Source of the DNA: Thiotrichales bacterium
Lineage (GTDB): Bacteria > Pseudomonadota > Gammaproteobacteria > Thiomicrospirales > Thiomicrospiraceae
Direction: 5' to 3'
DNA: 64,000 bases
NCBI GenBank assembly: GCA_016936535.1
Contig: JAFGXP010000028.1
Span: 38,403 to 102,402 of the forward strand
Shown here: positions 63,494-64,000 of the stretch, in pieces
Layout of the letters: every line of letters begins with the position of its first letter
Numbering within the stretch: the first letter of the stretch is position 1
Program-made: the position numbers and the translations under genes
Notes under the pieces: model-generated
What the model was told of the DNA's origin: nothing
What the model saw: only the letters and a program-made list of their open reading frames with translations
Databases searched by the model: none

Positions 63494-64000
63494 TTAACGC
63501 AGTTGATAGCTTACCGGGACGCGAATCTGCCAAGTGTCACGTTGCAACTCGGCTGGAAAAGCCTTAAAGCGCGATCGCATTTTTTCAGTAATGATGGAGA
63601 GCGCGGCCTCATCCAGAATTGGCCGTCCGGAGCTTTCCGCCATTTCTAAACCGCTGATGCGGCCATCGGCGTGCAGTGTAAAGAGAATGATCACTTCGCC
63701 TTCCCAGTTACGACGTTTGGCACGATTTGGGTAGGTGTCTTGTGCAAACGTCATGATTTCCTGCCTCAGTGCGCTGAGGTAAGCTTTTTCGGCCGATGCA
63801 ATTTGATCGTTAGAAAAAGTTGGAGTGGGCACTGGCACTGGGTTTGCAATCGGTAATGTGGGCTCAGAAATTGGTTTGATCATTGGCTCAGATTCCCTGT
63901 CAGGCGTAACCGTTGGCTCGGGTTTTGGCTCAGGTTTTGGCTCAGGTTTTGGCTCAGGTTTTGGCTCAGGTTTTGGCTCAGGTTTTGGCTCGGGTTTTGG
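63494..64000 (-). CDS. TonB family protein, C-terminal part (N-terminus outside window)
   Basis: Energy transducer to outer-membrane receptors. The frame is open to the window edge; the ATG at 63881-63883 is internal because the frame continues upstream into a Pro-Lys-Pro-Glu repeat, the usual periplasm-spanning linker of TonB. The C-terminal domain is recognisable (EGEVIILFTLHADGRISGLEMAESSG, LDEAALSIITEKM, VPVSYQLR). The N-terminal TM anchor lies beyond 64000. No ExbB/ExbD is in the window. Confidence 0.9.
   Translation of the reverse strand, partial: PKPEPKPEPKPEPKPEPKPEPKPEPKPEPTVTPDRESEPMIKPISEPTLPIANPVPVPTPTFSNDQIASAEKAYLSALRQEIMTFAQDTYPNRAKRRNWEGEVIILFTLHADGRISGLEMAESSGRPILDEAALSIITEKMRSRFKAFPAELQRDTWQIRVPVSYQLR
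63921..64000 (-). repeat. 12-bp tandem repeat coding for PKPE units
   Basis: GGTTTTGGCTCA recurs six times at exact 12-base intervals (63921-63992; last copy has G at its end) plus a partial copy at the window edge. It encodes the repeated linker of the TonB-family protein and is prone to copy-number change. Confidence 0.9.

Noticed and set aside
63915..64000. Regular 12-bp repeats considered as a CRISPR or satellite array
   Set aside because: There are no spacers, and the repeat encodes a Pro-Lys-Pro-Glu linker in frame with the TonB-family domain.

Overview
This window looks like an ordinary chromosomal segment of a gammaproteobacterium. The gene neighbourhoods (rimM-trmD-rplS, lptD-surA-pdxA-rsmA-apaH, mreBCD-mrdA-rodA, dacA-ybeD-lipB-lipA, minCDE, gatCAB, PstC/PstA permeases with large extra domains) and the moderate base composition resemble Thiomicrospira, Hydrogenovibrio or Thiomicrorhabdus-type sulfur oxidisers. 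The genus is inference; no rRNA or tRNA gene is visible to confirm it. No prophage, insertion sequence with a transposase, or CRISPR array was seen.

Layout. 1-2544 (+): end of rimM, trmD, rplS with terminator, xerD. 2541-4715 (-): hybrid sensor kinase. 4937-5689 (+): dsbC. 5768-10160 (-): YgiM-like SH3 protein, valS, and an orphan flagellin-like protein. 10236-10676 (+): small Cys-rich protein. 10797-17642: nitrogen block, glnK-amtB (-), membrane methyltransferase and glnE (+), glnA (-), with sigma-54-like promoters before glnK and glnA. 18018-28816: phosphate block, pstCAB-phoU-phoBR (+), pit (-), pstS (+) with a triple Pho box. 28891-31994: ferredoxin, BacNav-type sodium channel, exported DsrE-like protein, bolA, small membrane protein. 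32057-38539 (-): lptD-surA-pdxA-rsmA-apaH. 38582-40723 (+): amgK-murU and an orphan HicA-like gene. 40911-45212 (+): minCDE, yaaA, secreted subtilase. 45244-49711 (-): hslO, lipA, lipB, ybeD, dacA. 49930-55514 (-): rodA, mrdA, mreD, mreC, mreB. 55793-60078 (+): gatCAB, htpX. 60308-62147 (-): PAS-GGDEF diguanylate cyclase plus RsbQ-like hydrolase. 62148-62912: gene-free zone rich in dyads. 62913-64000 (-): sufE and a TonB-family protein cut by the window edge.

How the genes work together. GlnK, AmtB, GlnE and GlnA form a compact ammonium sensing and assimilation unit; the regulated tyrosines of GlnK (Y51) and GlnA (Y397) are both present. The Pst/PhoU/PhoBR set with Pit gives high- and low-affinity phosphate uptake and its regulation. 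MreBCD/PBP2/RodA/DacA build and trim the lateral wall, AmgK/MurU recycle it, MinCDE place the septum, and LptD/SurA/DsbC serve outer-membrane assembly and disulfide quality control.

Most worth following up: the two-gene RsbQ-like hydrolase plus PAS-GGDEF module, which suggests an RsbQ-type switch wired to c-di-GMP; the orphan flagellin-like protein; mreC, whose reading frame offers only an ATC codon behind a good Shine-Dalgarno; an Hsp33 that keeps one cysteine of each redox pair; and mutually exclusive hairpins at 62808-62874.
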